From an uncultured Clostridium sp. (GTDB lineage Bacteria > Bacillota > Clostridia > Lachnospirales > Lachnospiraceae), in the NCBI RefSeq assembly GCF_900547735.1, contig NZ_URHZ01000003.1, positions 67,743-131,742 of the forward strand: a stretch of DNA of 64,000 nucleotides, written 5' to 3'. The translations under genes and the position numbers were made by a program. How positions within the stretch are numbered: position 1 is the first letter of the stretch; the number at the start of each line of letters is the position of its first letter. Of the stretch, positions 62,926 through 64,000 are shown piece by piece. Under the pieces are notes generated by a model. The model was not told the DNA's origin, searched no databases, and saw only the letters and a list, made by a program, of their open reading frames with translations.

Positions 62926-62955
62926 AAATACAACATAATCACTATTATGTTGTAT
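62926..62955 (-). repeat. Recombination site, right copy, inverted (locus 3)
   Basis: The exact reverse complement of 62506-62535; core ACATAAT-CACT-ATTATGT at 62933-62950. Confidence 0.85.
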
Positions 62956-62957
62956 CA

Positions 62958-63806
62958 TCATAATAACAAATTCATCCTCTCAATCTGCTTTCTATGTTCC
63001 ACTCCCGATGAAATAATATAAATTCTTGTCGTATTAATATTGCTATGCCCCAACAAATCGGCTAATTTTGCAATATCTTTTTCCATCTTGTAAAATGAGG
63101 TTGCGAACAGGTGTCTCAGATTATGGGGGAATACTTTCTTTGCATTCACTCCTGCGAGGTGGCAGACTCTTTTCATTTCTCTCCAGATGTTGCTGCGGTT
63201 AAGCGGGTTGCCGCTTTTGGTAACAAAAACAGGGCCGGTTCGAAGGTGTTCTTTCCTTATATAATGCGATAATTTTATCACCAGTTTTCTCGGCAGAAGA
63301 ACCTGGCGGTTCTTACCCTTGCAGTCCACCTGTGCCACCCCATTCTTCACAGCCTGGACGGTAATGCTGGACAATTCACTGATCCTGATGCCCGTGCTGC
63401 CTATCGTCTGGATAATCAGCCCTATTTTCTCCTTCCCTTCTTTCTTAGCGGATTTAATAAGTTCAAAATATTCCTTCCGGGTCAGTTCCTTTTCTTCCGG
63501 GCAATAAACCTGATGCTGCTTTTTGAGCTGTTTTACTTTGAATTCCTGCCAGCCGGTAAACTGAAAGAAACTGTTAAGTGATGCCAGAATTGAATTAACG
63601 CTGTTCACCGCATACGCTTTCACCAGGTTTTCTTTAAAACCGATTACAAGATCTTTCGTAACGCTCTGCCCACCAAGATATAATATAAATTTCTTTAAGT
63701 CTCTTTGATATTTTTCCACTGTATGACTGCTCTTTTCATCCCGCTCCAGGTAATCCCGGTATTGTATTTGCAAGTCAGGTGTTATCATATGAAGTTCCAT
63801 CGGCAT
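62958..63806 (-). CDS. Tyrosine recombinase of switch 3
   Basis: 282 residues, closely related to the recombinases of loci 1 and 2: DNA-binding part DEKSSHTVEKYQRDLKKF, then Arg in STGIRISEL, Lys in CKGKNRQ, His/Arg in HNLRHLF, His in LLGHSN and Tyr in TTRIYI, so the catalytic set is complete. The stop codon nearly touches the right recombination site. The 20-bp motif at 63839-63858 upstream matches that of recombinase 1. Beyond it, to the window end, I see no gene. Confidence 0.9.
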   Translation of the reverse strand: MPMELHMITPDLQIQYRDYLERDEKSSHTVEKYQRDLKKFILYLGGQSVTKDLVIGFKENLVKAYAVNSVNSILASLNSFFQFTGWQEFKVKQLKKQHQVYCPEEKELTRKEYFELIKSAKKEGKEKIGLIIQTIGSTGIRISELSSITVQAVKNGVAQVDCKGKNRQVLLPRKLVIKLSHYIRKEHLRTGPVFVTKSGNPLNRSNIWREMKRVCHLAGVNAKKVFPHNLRHLFATSFYKMEKDIAKLADLLGHSNINTTRIYIISSGVEHRKQIERMNLLL

Positions 63807-63838
63807 TCTCCTTGTAAGTGAAATTTTAGTCTTTTTAA

Positions 63839-63858
63839 TATATTATCATTAATTGGAG
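63839..63858 (-). promoter_or_regulatory. 20-bp motif upstream of recombinase 3, shared with recombinase 1
   Basis: Identical to the 20 bp at 20034-20053, located about 35-50 bp upstream of the recombinase start in both cases. Probably part of the recombinase promoter or an operator. Confidence 0.5.
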
Positions 63859-64000
63859 TATGTTTTAATGATTTAGGCATAATCTTTACTGGTAATTTCT
63901 TCCATGTCTATTATTTGTGGACTTTTTATATAGAATTGCGTCGCGAAATAGGGATTTAATTGAGGAATGAGAACGCCGCCGGGACGGTCGGGGTTCGGGA

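Larger units (their letters stand above)
62506..62955. promoter_or_regulatory. Invertible promoter segment of locus 3 (inferred)
   Basis: 450 bp without a gene are bounded by a perfect 30-bp inverted repeat: 62506-62535 and 62926-62955. Each arm contains the core ACATAAT-AGTG-ATTATGT (right centre CACT). The right repeat ends two bases before the recombinase stop codon. A strong promoter inside reads rightwards, so this orientation is predicted OFF for the capsule. Only one left site is seen, unlike the doubled sites in loci 1 and 2. Confidence 0.88.

Noticed and set aside
20034..63858. The 20-bp shared motif as another recombination site
   Set aside because: It has no inverted-arm structure like the switch sites and both copies sit upstream of recombinase starts, which fits a promoter or operator.

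Overview
The window is AT-rich DNA coding almost entirely on the minus strand. Gram-positive marks are clear: LytR-CpsA-Psr proteins, separate CpsC-type and BY-kinase proteins, CpsB-type PHP phosphatases, AGGAGG-type ribosome sites, a choline-binding-type repeat protein and a VanZ-like protein. I read it as a gut-type clostridium, most likely Lachnospiraceae; the species cannot be told from the sequence.

It holds three consecutive capsule/exopolysaccharide operons of the same design. Reading right to left, each has (i) a ~280-residue tyrosine recombinase, (ii) a ~380-450 bp segment bounded by inverted copies of an 18-bp site and carrying a sigma70-like promoter, (iii) a conserved cassette: CpsB-type phosphatase, CpsC-type chain-length protein, BY-kinase, LCP ligase and a small secreted protein of unknown family, and (iv) a variable set of glycosyltransferase, flippase, polymerase and precursor genes. 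Locus 1 spans about 1707-20003, locus 2 about 20369-41834 and locus 3 about 42606-63806. The left edge holds the N-terminal part of a choline-binding-type surface protein (1-1639).

The most striking feature is the set of switches. All three share the same 7-bp arms (ACATAAT / ATTATGT), but the four central bases are specific to each locus: GTGG, ATAG and AGTG. Each pair is inverted, so recombination within a locus should flip the promoter, while recombination between loci should be blocked by spacer mismatch. In the sequenced orientation the best promoters of all three segments point away from their operons, so all three look OFF.

The variable regions predict different chemistry. Locus 1 has glycosyltransferases plus a nucleotidyltransferase-kinase fusion and an APH-like protein. 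Locus 2 has rmlA, rmlB and a VioA-like aminotransferase (dTDP-viosamine), a small acyl-assembly set (KAS III, two ACPs, two SDRs, an AMP ligase, a carboxyltransferase and a hydrolase), a PglD/VioB-type acyltransferase and a WecF-like transferase; this suggests an N-acylated 4-amino-4,6-dideoxyhexose. Locus 3 has a three-domain nucleotidyltransferase/cytidylyltransferase/PEP mutase, a phosphonopyruvate decarboxylase, a phosphonoacetaldehyde reductase and a TagF-like transferase; this suggests a capsule decorated with 2-hydroxyethylphosphonate by way of a CMP-activated donor. A putative B12 radical SAM enzyme in that operon raises the chance of further C-methylation, as in early fosfomycin biosynthesis.
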